Of a DNA stretch of 64,000 bases, positions 24,870 through 36,965 are shown piece by piece (position 1 is the stretch's first letter; every line of letters starts with the position of its first letter). Location: NCBI GenBank assembly GCA_037976565.1, contig CP137667.1, forward strand, positions 31,362,459 through 31,426,458. Direction: 5' to 3'. Source of the stretch: Mesocentrotus franciscanus (Eukaryota; Echinodermata; Echinoidea; Camarodonta; Strongylocentrotidae). The notes beneath the pieces are model-generated. The model did no database searches, was not told the DNA's origin, and saw only the letters and a program-made list of their open reading frames with translations. The position numbers were made by a program, and so were the translations under genes.

Positions 24870-25370
24870 TAGATGTAATAAAATTATAATTTCATTTAAT
24901 TTGGAATTCTTTGCATATCATAAATACAAGGCTGTAAACTTACAAACTATAATATCATATGATTTGGACTACAGTGATAAGATTTTCTTCTTAAAATTGG
25001 AAACGTTTTTTTATTGCTACATTTCTCTCATAAAAATCATGTACCTTCAAAGAATATTGATTTATACACTGATATAAAATATGACGTCACTTTTGCGGTG
25101 CCACGGATGACTTCCAGGCTCGATGCCTCCATATTTTTACGCCCGAGTGAATAGAGAACTTATGAAAGCAGACGGCGTTGAGTAACATTTCGTAAATTTT
25201 GGAATGCCAGCGGGGATCATTTGTTTTGAAAAGGGCAGCTGTTGATGGATTTGATGGCTGGAGCGGGTTACATTTCTTGTTGTTAAGCCAAGTTAATCCT
25301 TAATACCTTTCCCTCGGGACATTTTTTCGAGACGGTATCTCCATCCATTACACTCTCCCTGCATACCTAC
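24870..25370. other. Non-coding spacer
   Basis: Nothing recognised apart from AT-rich sequence. Confidence 0.4.
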
Positions 25371-25490
25371 AGGTTTGCCTTAATTGCATTCACCTGTTGG
25401 CTTTACTGCCTATGAAATAATCCAAAATTGATGCTTAACCCGTGACTCACAGGGCAAGGGACTTGTCCGTACTCCATGTCGTAAGACAAA
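25371..25490 (+). repeat. Segment S1 of a duplicated region (left copy)
   Basis: Nearly the same sequence occurs at 30257-30378 (from AGGTTTGCCTTAATTGCATT to ATGTCGTAAGACA). In that second copy it continues within about 14 bp into segment S2, whereas here S2 is displaced to 27993 by the nested insertions. Confidence 0.8.
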
Positions 25491-25963
25491 TATAGGGCAT
25501 TTTCGTAATGTAACCAAATTCAATGCATAAGTCTTTGTGAAGTGCCTCAATACAAATTATTTCATTCACCTGGTAAGAATAATAGTATTTCAATAGACAG
25601 AATCCGAACTGCATACATTAGTTGTTGCCAGGTAGGACAACATTATGGCTCGACCTATACCTAGCAACACTTAAAGGTACTATACGTCCCATTTGCAGGC
25701 CCCAAAAATGAAAAGGTTAAATTCCAACGCCATTTGAAAGAAAATACCAATTTAGAACTTCCCTAAAGAAAAGGGGACTTGAAAATGTCTTTAAGTGGGA
25801 AAATAACGACTATTAGTTGTCGAATCGACTTAGGAGCTATAGAGCCAGTAAGTAATAGTCTGATTTGTCAGACCATTGTACCGAATGGTCATACGTTTTA
25901 TGCTGCACAAAGATTCAATCAGTTTAATTTTGGCCATTACAAGAAGTGGGTTATTGATGTAGA

Positions 25964-27564
25964 CAGGGGTGTCGATTTGTATCCGTGGTTGGGGGGATGA
26001 TAGGTGCCAAAAGCACTATTTTGAGCACTATTTTTTTTCAAAAACTATAACCAGTCTTAAAAGGTGCATTATTATTGGAAGGGTGTTATAAACAAAAAGT
26101 CCCAAATTTCATTCAATCTTTTTTGTTTCTTGTTTTTCTTTTCACTTTCCTTTTAAGCCCTGTCAATAATGTAACATTGATTATTTACTCGATTTTAATT
26201 AGTTTTTGAAGAACTCCTAGGTGAAAGAAATCATAACTATTCTTGAATATTATTACTTGTTTTAGAACATGTTGGGCCTGTCTCACATTGCCTTCCATCA
26301 TTCCATGGCAATTTTCCATGTTTCTTTCAGCTTATTTCTCACTTCTTTTCCATCCACTCAACTAATTCCTGATCATGCATTAACCTCATACCTACCATCA
26401 CCCATGCCTAAGCTTTTTAGGAGGGGATCCCGTAAAGTAATTTTGACATTGTAAGAAATAAACATGAGCAATATTTCATTGTAGGTTACTTTAAAGTCAA
26501 CCTCTTTTTTCATTGCCCATTCACATCAGTTCCCTGAAAGAAATGCTGGAATATATATGTCCCTCTTTCTCTTGTCTTTCTTCCTTTTCTCTTCCCCTTC
26601 CTTTTTCTTCTGCCCGTTTCTTCCCCTTTTCCCTTTTTCCCAGGTAGCAAGCCCATATGGGGATGATCTGGGTCACTTGTGCCATCTGGGCTATTAAATG
26701 GAACCCATATATGTATCCCATATGGGGCCAATATTTAGTAACCCATATGGGATCTATGCGAGCCAGCCCTTATGGGTTCCAGATGGGAATGAGCTGGGCG
26801 TACACATATTGGTAGAATATGAATATGCCCATATGGGTAACACATGGGGAAAATCTGGGTTAACCCACATGGGATATATCTGGGTTAACCAATATGGGTA
26901 CCAGATGGGATTAAGCTGGGCATACCCATTTGGGCCCAGTTTGGTATGGGTCCCATCTGGGTCCCATCTGTCTTATATGGGTCCCATATGCTTCTTGGGT
27001 GCAGATGCCTTAGGGCCCCAGATGGTTTTCCATATGGGGCCCATGTTTCAAAGAATATGGGATCCATGTGGGTCCCACATGGGCTTGCTACCTGGGTTAT
27101 TATCCTCTCTGTCTCTCATTATCTCTCTCTCCCACTCTCTACTTCTTTTTGCACTTTTGCGCTTCGCGCTTAACATTTAGCTCGTTGCTTTTTAACGCTG
27201 CGGCTTTGCATTTGGCGCACTGCATTTCTATGATGCTGTTGATTGAATAAATTGAATAAATTCATCAATTCCTGATGAAGCCATATGAGCAAGAATTCAA
27301 TTTATTCTTGTCTCATATACGGTTGTCTCATTTACTTCGTTTTCTATTTATATATGTATGTATTATGAAAATGAGATAGCAAAATGTGTATATTGATGGT
27401 CATCTTGCGAGTAATAACCATTAACTATCGGGCTCTCATCGTTAATTTTTCTCTTCATTTTTTTTTGTTTTTGATGGTGAATTATTGGGGGATGATTGTA
27501 CAGGCCATCCCCCACCTGAAATATTGGGGGATATATCCCCCATCCCCCGTGATCGACACCCCTG
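25964..27564. mobile_element. Non-autonomous hAT element
   Basis: The termini are CAGGGGTGTCGAT and, at the right, ATCGACACCCCTG, a perfect 13-bp inverted repeat of hAT type. GATGTAGA is duplicated on both sides (25956-25963 and 27565-27572). Subterminal GGGGGAT and ATCCCCC blocks lie at both ends. No transposase reading frame. It contains a further MITE at 26639-27096. Confidence 0.9.
26639..27096. mobile_element. MITE filled with CCCATATGGG palindromes
   Basis: The perfect 18-bp inverted ends are CCCAGGTAGCAAGCCCAT and its complement. The interior consists of about twenty variants of the self-complementary decamer CCCATATGGG (also CCCACATGGG, CCAGATGGGA) spaced irregularly. Open frames of 160 and 75 codons on the plus strand and 60-73 on the minus strand are shadows of this repeat (M-G-P-I-W style peptides). 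Confidence 0.85.
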
Positions 27565-27992
27565 GATGTAGACAAATGCTCATGTACCCTTTACAGCTCA
27601 TTTTATGTATGTAACATACGTATGTTATTACCAAAGATGAAAAAAGCCAGTCAGTCACTCATAATGTCTGACAGTGAAGTCTAGCAAGTAAACGGGTTTT
27701 CTTGCATAATTTGAATATTAGGACACTGCTAACGTTTAAATTTCACAGATAGGACATACATGACATATTCATAATTCCTGCAAAGTTTTACAGAATTTGA
27801 TGTTGGCTGCAAAAGGGACATAGTATCTTTAATATATGCAGCTTGCATTCTGACTATTGAAACACTATTATTCCTTTCAGGTGAATGACATAATTTGTAT
27901 TGAGGCACTTCACAAACACTTATGTATTAAATTTGGTTACATTACGAAAATGGCCTATTTAGAAAAATAACAAAACCTTTCAAACAGATACG

Positions 27993-28205
27993 GCCTACGT
28001 GCATGACGTGTCTGGGTGTAATAAACATAATGGGGTGTCAGTGCCACTATTTACATATTCAAATCATGACCCGTGTGCAACCAATCAATGTAAAATGTAG
28101 TTGTTTGCAAAGTAAGATAATGATTACATATGGCCAAAGTTTCGTTTGTATTGTTAAATATTAATATTGACAAAGTCACATGATAGATTGTATATCATGA
28201 CGGTG
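27993..28205 (+). repeat. Segment S2 of the duplicated region (left copy)
   Basis: Near-identical to 30393-30612. Shared sequence begins GCATGACGTGTCTGGGTGTA and includes CATATTCAAATCATGACCCG. A third shared segment, S3, lies at 29855-29955 and 30625-30720. Confidence 0.8.
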
Positions 28206-29850
28206 TTAACGTTGTGCCGAGTCGGCCATTATATGCCTTCATTATAAAGCGGAAGAAAGATCATCTAAAGCACCAGATGAGGTTTCTTAATTTAATGCGT
28301 TTAGACTTATACTAATCATGAAGCCTATATGAAGGCAAACTTAGCCGACAACGCGAGCAAATATTCCGACAAATCGCATAGCTAGTAGGGTAAGAAATTG
28401 CTTGTGACAAGCTCGTGGCACAACTATCTCTCTTCTACATAAACAGCTATGCGACAACCGAGCCAGTGCCACCATTATTTAGTATTTTCTGAAGTCGAAC
28501 CATTGGATCATATACATTTATTCAGTGCATCTATCATTATAACATATTGCCCTACTCTGTTGTGTTCAATTATAAAAGAACACTTTTTATTAGCTTCATT
28601 TTCATTGTTATTAACATCATTATTATTATTAAATTAAGTATGTTGTCTTCGTTGTTATTAATATTATAATCATTATCATCATCATTTATATTATTACACC
28701 CAGTCTCTCTGTCTTTATCATTTTATGCGAATTTGTCTGATATCGTTCTAGCCATGGGTGAAGGTATAACCACCCCCTTCCTCCTTGCAAATTTTCAGAT
28801 GAGAGAGCTATTCTCTTCGAACAGAAAAATACCAGACAGTTTATACTTATTAACTAATTCATGAGAACTTCTAACTTTCACTTGTGTCTCCATGTATATT
28901 TGTCACTAACCGCTCAAACTGGCGGCTGTTCAATTGTTCAGTGAGTATTGAGTATATGGTTCAAATAACCTTTAAAACGTGGTTATGAAGCAACAAAACA
29001 TTTTTCGATTATTAAACACTTTTAAGCTGGCTACCGATTCTGCTTTGTGTAAGCTCTTTATAAAAACTGTTTTTTCCCCTTTCTAACTCACTGTTTTTTC
29101 GCCCGCTCGTGACATACTGACAGTCACTGACAGGATCACCTGTAACTGTAATTGTATATGAATTTTCTCACGGCTATTTTGTAGGAGCCCCTTTCCTCTA
29201 CCCCTTTTGGCGATACAACCCATACCTTGAAAAACCTTTGTACTTCGACAATCAGACGCAACTTCGGAAAACCGAGTAGGCATACAGGCAAATACTTGGA
29301 AAACAGCCAATAACGCTCAGTGAATAGAGCGTTTTCAATGTTTAATGCGACTATCAGTATTTTTACAAGAGGAAAGGCTAAAATCCTTTTAAAGTGAACC
29401 GGTATCATTGTTGAAGGTTGAATAAAAAAAATGCGTAATTTTGGTATGAAATGTTACTAATTATATATTCCTTCTGCTGTACTAACATGCAAACAAAATC
29501 CAGAAATAGTTCTCAAACCAGAAAGATATTTATGGTTTTCTTTGAAGGCGTCACTGTGCAACACCCTCTAACAGTAAATTATCCCAACCAATTTTGTAAT
29601 TTTCCCAACCATTTTTCCATGGAAATGGGACACAAAACACAAAATCCATTGCTATGTGACGATTTGCGTTCACCTAAAATGTAATTATTTTAACAATATA
29701 GTTGTTAGAGTTAAGGAATCGATCAGATCAGTTTCCCCCAATTTTTATCATATTAACAGTGGTCTGTTTTCACTCACACTTTCAGATTATCTTTGTTGTA
29801 CATTTAGCACTGAACTCACTACCTTAGCACCATTTTCTCTCATCTAAGCA
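28205..29850. other. Non-coding; short inverted duplicate
   Basis: No gene supported. About 45 bp around 29280 (ACAGGCAAATACTTGGAAAA) recurs in reverse complement near 30125-30165, possibly the arms of a degraded element. Confidence 0.45.
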
Positions 29851-30256
29851 ATGTACCAAGTCCCTTCAAGTCAACCTGGTGTCGACATATAGACATCTGG
29901 TAAATAATGTTATTGTTACATTATCTTCAAAAGCCATGTAGGATTAGTCAGGTAAAGATCCTTCAAATTGACAAAACTATGAAATAAATATATCAACAGC
30001 ATTATTAAAAAAAATATATATATATATATATATGTATTAATGTATACATACAGCAGGTTGACTTTGGAAGGTTTTCCCAGTGTCTTTTGTACACACTACC
30101 ACGCAATGAACGAAAGTTACTGTGCGTTATTCGCTGTTTTCCAAGTATTTGCCTGTAATCGGGTTTTCTCGGTCGGATTGGCCTTTTAATCGTTTTCATC
30201 TAAATACAGAAAACAGATTATTTGTGCATATACTTACCTTTGTCTAGGTAACCTAT

Positions 30257-30720
30257 AGGTTTGCCTTAATTGCATTCACCTCTTGGCTTTACTGCCTATG
30301 AAATAATCAAAAATTGATGCTTGTCCCGTGACTAACCCACAGGGCAAGGGATTTGTCCGTACTCCATGTCGTAAGACAATTTAAGAAAATTGCATGACGT
30401 GTCTGGGTGTAATAAACATAATGGGGTGTCAGTGCCACTATTTACATATTCAAATCATGACCCGCGTGCAACCAATCAACGTAAGATGTAGTTGTTTGCA
30501 AAGTAAGCTAATTATTACCTGATATCACTTAACAATATATATGGCCAAAGTTTCGTTTTTATTGTTAAATATTGATATTGAGAACGTCACATGATATATT
30601 TTATATCATGATGATAATATCGTAAAATCCTTCAAAGTCAAACTGGTGTCGACATAGCCTTTTGGAAAATAATGTTAAGGTTAAATTATCTTCAAAAGCC
30701 ATGATGGATTAGTCAGGTAA
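30257..30720 (+). repeat. Second copy of segments S1, S2 and S3 (empty site)
   Basis: S1 (30257-30378), S2 (30393-30612) and S3 (30625-30720) follow one another without the 2.5-kb nest. This copy therefore shows the sequence arrangement before the insertions at 25.5-28 kb. Confidence 0.75.
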
Positions 30721-30729
30721 AGCCCTAGG

Positions 30730-31720
30730 GGTCTCCGTCATGTATATAAACTGTTAGCATGTTTGACCACAGGTTTTTCCAGAATCCCCGCCAAAACGAG
30801 GATTTCTTCTGAAGCCAAAATACACCCTAAATGAGGTTTTTGCGTGGTTTTTTCCCCCGAATTTCAACCCTAAACGGGTATTTCACAAAAGTGTACTCCT
30901 AAACAAGTATTAAAATTGTAACTCCTTAAGCATTTTGAAGTGCGATAGTGATTACCATTTAAGTTGATGACAATGTAAAATTGATCAATTTGCGCTTCTG
31001 ATGTAAAATTCACAATTCAAAAAATTATTTCAATAGAGAAGCAATAGCATCAACCTGTACACTTTCAATTGGGTTTAAGGCACAGCCATCGTATTATGTA
31101 ATTTTCTTTGAAAACAAAAATTCCAGTTTGTTGTCATCGTAAACCCTTGTCGAAAACAAGCAATTTACATGCTGGTACTCGAACTATGGGGGCTGAACAA
31201 CCGGCTTCCCGACCATGCAGCTTTCAATTCGGAGTCGGGATCTAGAAAAATACCCCTTAACGCGTACAGCAGGATTTTGGAAAACTAACTTACGCGCGGA
31301 CACTTACGGACGAAAATTTTTGAAATGCTCTAAATTTTCCGTCCGTACGTGTCCGCGCGTAAGTTGTGCGTGCTCAGAGCGCGCGAAAAAGGTCAAAATT
31401 CAAAACTTTTACATGATTTGGACTCCTCTTACCGTAATTGACAATTTCCATCAATTTCAGTCACTCTTGACCTTTCATAAGGCAGTGAGCGCGCGTCAAA
31501 GTGCAAAATCCGTGCGTGCTGCTATGGGCAATATAATGCAAATTTGATCAAAAACATGCCATTTTAAAAATCTAAATAGCTCTTCAGATAGTCCATCGAC
31601 TCCCAATTTTTATATCATGGTTGGAAAGAACATGAGTTGGAGATATGATTTCATACCACCCTGACTCGTACAAAGTGTAACAAAGTCATCATATTGGCAT
31701 CTAAACTAAAAAAAAATGCA
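30730..31720. other. Non-coding
   Basis: No gene recognised. An inverted pair lies near 31285-31310 and 31330-31365 (CTTACGCGCGGACACTTACGG-type motif and its complement), forming a small hairpin. Confidence 0.4.
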
Positions 31721-31724
31721 TTTT

Positions 31725-32900
31725 GTTGATGACGTCATTTTTGTCTTTGTTTAATTGAGATTATCTCGCTTATTGGTGATCGATTTTCTCTCAGATTTTG
31801 ATATGTTGTAGCTGAGATAATTCTCTACAAGAAAAGTGACATTTATTTTTCATTTTGATGACGTCATCATATGAAATATTCGATTAAAGGCGACAATGCA
31901 TAATTTGTCATATTTGCGTGTTATGTCTATGGGAGGTCACTTTTTTCAAATCTGCATGACAATGTGTTTTGGCCAGTATCTCGGTTGTTATTCCACAGTT
32001 TTCTCCCAAATTTTAGTATGTTGTAGCTAAGACTCTGGGCTATCGGATACGTGGTCTTCGTTTTTTGATCACATGTCGGGAACATGGTCAAATTTTCAAT
32101 TCAAAATGTCATTTGAAAGTACTCGGAGACTAAATTTCTGCCAATGGGATGACGTCCCCGTCTATAAATAGCACGTAACCACGTCTGTACAAATCTCTTT
32201 TGTATTTCTTTCTGTATGAATTTTGTGTTCAAGATATCTAAAAAACGGAATCACCAATCATCTTAAAATTTTCACAGTATCTTTACCATGATCAGGAATG
32301 GATACAGTAACCTTTTCAGTCTGATCACCCAACCATGACGTCATCTAGGCGCCATTTTGTGATTTCACCTCATCATTCATATCTTCATAACCATTCATCA
32401 TAAATTAACCAAATTCAGCACACATGAACTTCCGGCCATTGTCTAACATACTAACAATCCACGTTGCCGTGCACGTCACGACGCGCACATGCTCGTGTGT
32501 CAAAATGTTAATTAATGACGTCATGTCCTTCGTTCAATTGAGGTTATATCTCGCTTAATTACAGGTGATCGATTTCTCCCAGATTTTGATATGTTGTAGC
32601 TGACATAATTCTCTACTAGATAAATGAAATTAATTTATCATTTTAATGACGTCATCATAGTCAAATTTTCGATTAAAGGCGACAATGCATAATTTGTCAT
32701 ATTTGTGTGTTATGTCTATGGGAGGTCACTTTTTTCAAAACATGAATCTGCATGGCAATGATCTTTGAGCGGTATCTGGGTTGTTATTGCGCCATTTTCT
32801 CCCAAAATTTAGTATTTTGTAGCTGAGACTATGGGCTATCGCAACGTAGCCTCCGATTTTGAATCGGATGTCGGCAACATGGTAAAATTTTTCAATTGAA
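31725..32900 (+). repeat. Two direct copies of a segment of about 400 bp rich in TGACGTCA
   Basis: 31725-32110 and 32510-32895 share long blocks, for example GATTAAAGGCGACAATGCAT (offset 789 bp) and GTTATGTCTATGGGAGGTCA. TGACGTCA octamers or near variants recur at about 31730, 31858, 32337, 32516 and 32647. No coding potential. Confidence 0.8.
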
Positions 32901-32959
32901 AATATCAGAAGCATGACAAATTACCTGGAGTTCTTGAATATTGAAGTTGTTTAAACCCT

Positions 32960-33741
32960 TAAAGGGCAATTCCACTCCAAAAAAAATTACTTTCAATAGA
33001 AGCAGAGAAATTGGACAAACCAATCAAAAAAGTTTGAGCAAAAATCGAATAACTAATAAGAAAGTTATGAACTTTTAATGACATGAACAACTTTGAAAAT
33101 CACAAGACAAATTGGCAACTCACTCATGAGTCTGTGACGTCATTGCCTCACTATCCACTAATTGTTTTCTTTATATTGATAATACAAATTTCCCAATTTC
33201 CCCAAGAATCTTATTTCCTCACACCAGCATCCACGTTATATCGATAGTAATATGTTTTTGATTGGATGCACTAATATAGAGTGACCTTTTATCAGTTAAT
33301 CATGAACAATTTGAATTTGGATAAACTATTCATATAAAAAAATAAATTATGAATGTACAATATTCAGAAAATAGTATCAATTCTTAAAATTTTATAAAAG
33401 ATTTTGTGAAATGTCATGCACGCAATATGATACAAATCATATAACCCGGGCAAAGGCATGGGGAAATCAAGTTTCGGGGGATAAAAAGGGAAATTAATGG
33501 GATAAAATATATAAAGCAATTGATAAAAAGTGAGGCAATGACGTCACAAGCTGATAATCGAGTTGGCAATTTGTGTAGCGATTTCCATTGTTCCATAATT
33601 TTTCAAAAATTCATAACTTCCTTAAAGGCTTATTAGTTATCCGATTTTACTCAAATCTTTTTGTTGTTGTTCTGTTCCTCCTTGTTTTGTTTTTTTGCAT
33701 CTATTAAAGGCAACTTATTGTTGGAGTGGACTTGGACTTTA
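32960..33741. mobile_element. Long-TIR DNA element, copy 1
   Basis: Homologous along its length to 52678-53447. Inverted ends of about 110 bp begin around CCACTCCAAAAA and end at TTGGAGTGGACTTGG. The interior has GACGTCA near both arms and is non-coding. This copy is more diverged at its tips, so no target duplication was assigned. Confidence 0.8.
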
Positions 33742-33825
33742 AGTCAGTCAGTCTTTGTCAATATCTTTGTTCAGCAAATAGTTCTGAGATACAGGTAATT
33801 TTACGTTTGAAGAATCTAATAAGTG

Positions 33826-34025
33826 AGGCGCGATGGCTTAGTGGCAGAGCAGTGGTCTTGTAAACGGAAGGTCCCGGGTTCGAAAGCAATTCGATGCGCT
33901 AGTGCCCTATGGTAAGGCATTAATCCTCATTCAAGTCCTTCAGAGAGGACTTAAAAACCGTCAGTTGCTGACTTACAAGCATACACATGCTTACTTCCTT
34001 AGCATCACCATCAGGTTAAACAAAC
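33826..34025 (+). mobile_element. tRNA-derived SINE (Thr-like head), copy 2
   Basis: Same family as 4003-4215. The A-box region is TGGCTTAGTGG and the B box GGTTCGAAAGC, with a loop region GTCTTGTAAAC like tRNA-Thr(TGT). The same body follows (GATGCGCTAGTGCCCT, GGTAAGGCATTAATCCTCA) and the element ends near ATCAGGTTAAAC. B-box divergence suggests it is inactive. Confidence 0.85.
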
Positions 34026-34029
34026 CAAC

Positions 34030-34540
34030 AGACATCCTTCAACAAAGTTTAAAAACGAATTTCACGTACACCGGCCATATTCCAAAGTTTAGGGGGTTAA
34101 TTTTGTTTTAAACATGTTTAATTTTTTTGGAATATTTCTCTATTTCTCTCTTTCGTTTTTGTTGTTAGAGGTTAAAGGCGCTCGATGACCATTCAAATTT
34201 TAACATTTGTGCCTGGAATTTGAATATTTTCTCTCTTTTGCTCTCTTTGTTATCAACAACGATTGTAGTTATTTTTCTGCATACAGGTACATACTTCAAT
34301 CACTATAATGTCCGAGTTCAGCTACGCAGAAAGCATCACTAAAGTACACAAATCAAAAGCTATATCAAAGACGGGACAGATCACAAAGAGCGTAATTTGG
34401 CATAAACTGTCAAATTTATTTAGTTATAAACAAAAATAATCACGAAATGCCACCAGTATCGTCATGTCATCTTATGAAACCCGGCATCGATGATATCATG
34501 AGTAGTGAGTTCATGTCATGCCACGTTTTAGTAGATATCC
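34030..34540. other. Non-coding spacer
   Basis: No gene or element recognised. Confidence 0.4.
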
Positions 34541-34541
34541 A

Positions 34542-34949
34542 TCATTATTATTATTATTATTGAATTGGCGTCACCTGTGCCTGGGAGGCGAAAAGTGAAC
34601 TGTATCACTGTAACCCTCGGGTCTCTCCTCCCGGTATAACTGATTGGGTGTGTGCAGGTGGACCTCTACACCGGGGTTTCCCCCTACTCATATATACGAA
34701 TAGTGCAGTGGGTTCTTAGCGTGCAAAGGTGGTGACTCTCCTCTACACGGGGCCTCCTATCTGAGGGACGGAGTGTTTTCCACTTAACATAGCCTGCATC
34801 TATGAAACAAGGGGAGGGGCACGTTAACACACAATGCAGGCTTCAGTCATCCGCCTGGGAGGGATTCGAATCCAAGATCTTTGGTTCGACCCCGAGATCT
34901 TTGGTTCGACAGGCAGACGCTTTACCGACTGAGCCAACTCGCCTCCTCG
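34542..34949 (-). mobile_element. tRNA-derived SINE of a different family, (AAT)n tail
   Basis: On the minus strand it starts near 34949 with GGCGAGTTGGCTCAGTCGG (A box). A B box GGATTCGAATCCC lies near 34865. Between them the phrase GATCTTTGGTTCGA occurs twice in tandem. The long body contains TTAAGAACCCACTGCAC and the element finishes in (AAT)n at 34542-34561. Three-part structure, internal promoter boxes and simple-repeat tail define a SINE. Confidence 0.8.
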
Positions 34950-35159
34950 TTATAAGATGATGAAGCGGATCCTAATAAAATGATTGGTTGAGAGCGTAAA
35001 AGTGACCAGGCATTTATTTTGCCTAACACGTAATTTTGCTAATGACAGGTCATTAGTAAATACTATTATAAGACTGTTATAAAACATCATTTTATAAAAC
35101 AAATAAAACATAATTTTATAAAAACAAATAAAACATCTTATAAAACAAATGATACACAT

Positions 35160-35295
35160 CATTCATTCTGGCATTAGTAAAATTACCCACACTTGGTACC
35201 TTCGAAACAGTCCAAACAACCTCGGCTATCGCCTCAGGCGTGTTAGACTGTTCCAAAGGTACCTTGTGTGGGTAATTTTACTAATGCCAGAACTG
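35160..35295. repeat. Short hairpin element
   Basis: About 50 bp at 35163-35212 pair with 35243-35292. The tips are TCTGGCATTAGTAAAATTAC and its complement, enclosing a loop of about 30 bp. Probably a miniature foldback; no duplication resolved. Confidence 0.7.
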
Positions 35296-35299
35296 CTGT

Positions 35300-36520
35300 G
35301 TATTATTTGTATACTTATCACTCTGAGACGAGTTACTACTGATATAGGAATGAGTGCAGTTGAGGAAATCTGAGTAAAATGAGTTTCTTCCAGGTTAACT
35401 TTCAGGGTCTGTGTATCCTCAACTTGTGTGAACCTGAACAGAATGCATGCAATTAAGTAAAACCTGGTACTGTAAATACTTAATAAATTACAATCATATT
35501 AAAGAAGATTCCATTTACATTACAAAAAAAACTTGCGTTCAATATTGCATTCTGGGGTCTCTTCCATTTTCAACCAATCAGAGTTGCATATTTAGTAATT
35601 ACGTTTACTTTTCGAGTCGGGGTTTGAATTTGCAACTTTTAAAGCAATAGGGCCCTTGTAATGAAATCCCGCTTCCAGACAAACTGGCTCAAAGTAACTC
35701 TTCGTCCTGTTTAACAAAAAGCTTGCTATCATTAACAAGTGTCACATGTCTATGACAAATTTGCTCTCAGCCAATCAAATGCAACAATTTCGGTAGCTTC
35801 ATTAGCTTGTAACAGTTATTGCAACTTGTTATTGATAACAAGTTTCACGAAACAGCGCCCAGATTTCAAATTTTTGATTCTGGCTTTGTGTTCATTATTG
35901 CAAATTACTTTTAAGAGTGCAGACATAAATAAAAGAATTCAGTGAGTCATCCTTTCCAGCTATTTTTATCTAAATTGCTAACGATCGGGCATTACACCTT
36001 GGGATATTAAGTAACACAACTGGTTGACCAGATGCTTATCACGGTGGTAAGAAAATGATATTTTTTTCCAGCCAAGTGGAATAAAAATGTTTATCGTTGT
36101 TGACAATATTATGTCAGCTATAAAATTTTATTATGACATGGAAAAGTGTATGCCAAGACAAATCTAAGAGAAAGAAATTTGTTAAAAAGTTGTTTTATTT
36201 CATCAAACTTTCTTTAAAACGTTTATGTTTAAAGTCGTCTGTCATATGAACCAATTTAACAGTTTGATTGTGGCACATGATTGATTTTTGCTTAGGTATA
36301 AGCTTTTCTTGGATTTTAGTTTGACCAAGTGATGTCACTATGGAATTCTGGATGGTTGCAGTTGTATATGTTGTGTGTTTTTATATGAATGTTTGCTATT
36401 GTATAATCAAGGAACCCTGTGGAAGGGGAAAAAAAATGCTTGTCACAAAAGTTGCCATGGAGGATCAACATTTGATCCTATGATCCAGGCTATAACCTCA
36501 TTAAATATATAGGGCTAGGC
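35300..36520. other. Non-coding
   Basis: Nothing recognised. On the host-gene strand this lies downstream of its stop codon. Confidence 0.4.
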
Positions 36521-36526
36521 TTGCAC

Positions 36527-36532
36527 TTTATT
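36527..36532 (-). promoter_or_regulatory. Candidate polyadenylation signal of the LRR gene
   Basis: AATAAA on the minus strand, about 435 bp beyond the stop codon at 36966. It is the first canonical hexamer I see downstream on that strand. Weak on its own because the region is AT-rich. Confidence 0.35.
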
Positions 36533-36965
36533 TTGAGTTAAGGTAATAATGTTTAGGGTTACGATTAGTTTTACATTTTATGATATATCTAATGTGTATG
36601 AATATAACGTTGCTATATATGTGGTGATATGCAGAAGCATTAACATTGCCTCCAAATATACACTAATAAATGTATGATCAGCATATCTCTGAAATACATT
36701 AAAGGCCGGTATGCTGTCTTATTACTATAGTGTTATATCATACAAATTTACCTTTACAGTAATATGTAAGGTCTGAGGTTGAAGTTGGAATTTTGGTTAC
36801 TGTAGGAAACCGACGTGGAACAATAGTCCCAGTAGCAAGTGTCGTACAACCGTCTTGGAGATAGTTCTATAGGATCGAGCAGCACGTAATCCAGCTGTGA
36901 GATCTTGATGGTTGTACACTGCCATTGTGTGGCTCTCAAGGGTATTCTAATGGCTGTGATGTCCA

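Larger units (their letters stand above)
25675..27828. mobile_element. TTAA-flanked MITE, inverted copy split by a hAT
   Basis: Homologous in reverse orientation to 5096-5614. TTAA flanks both ends (25671-25674, 27829-27832). The copy is continuous up to GATGTAGA, then resumes after the hAT element at 25964-27564 with GATGTAGA repeated. Compared with the intact copy the join is exact. Confidence 0.85.
25493..27957. mobile_element. Outer foldback element of a four-level nest
   Basis: The ends are TAGGGCATTTTCGTAATG on the left and, read inward from the right, TAGGCCATTTTCGTAATG. The inverted arms run about 125-135 bp (25493-25625 against 27835-27957). The paralogous region at 30371-30395 lacks it and serves as an empty site. 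Its centre is occupied by the TTAA-flanked MITE. The flanks suggest a short TA-type target, not proven. Confidence 0.75.

Noticed and set aside
24531..24872. Proline/serine-rich open frame of 113 codons
   Set aside because: Pure pyrimidine-rich low complexity; similar frames exist in other phases and on the other strand.
26698..27180. 160-codon open frame with MGPIW-like repeats
   Set aside because: It is the CCCATATGGG repeat translated; several frames on both strands are open for the same reason.
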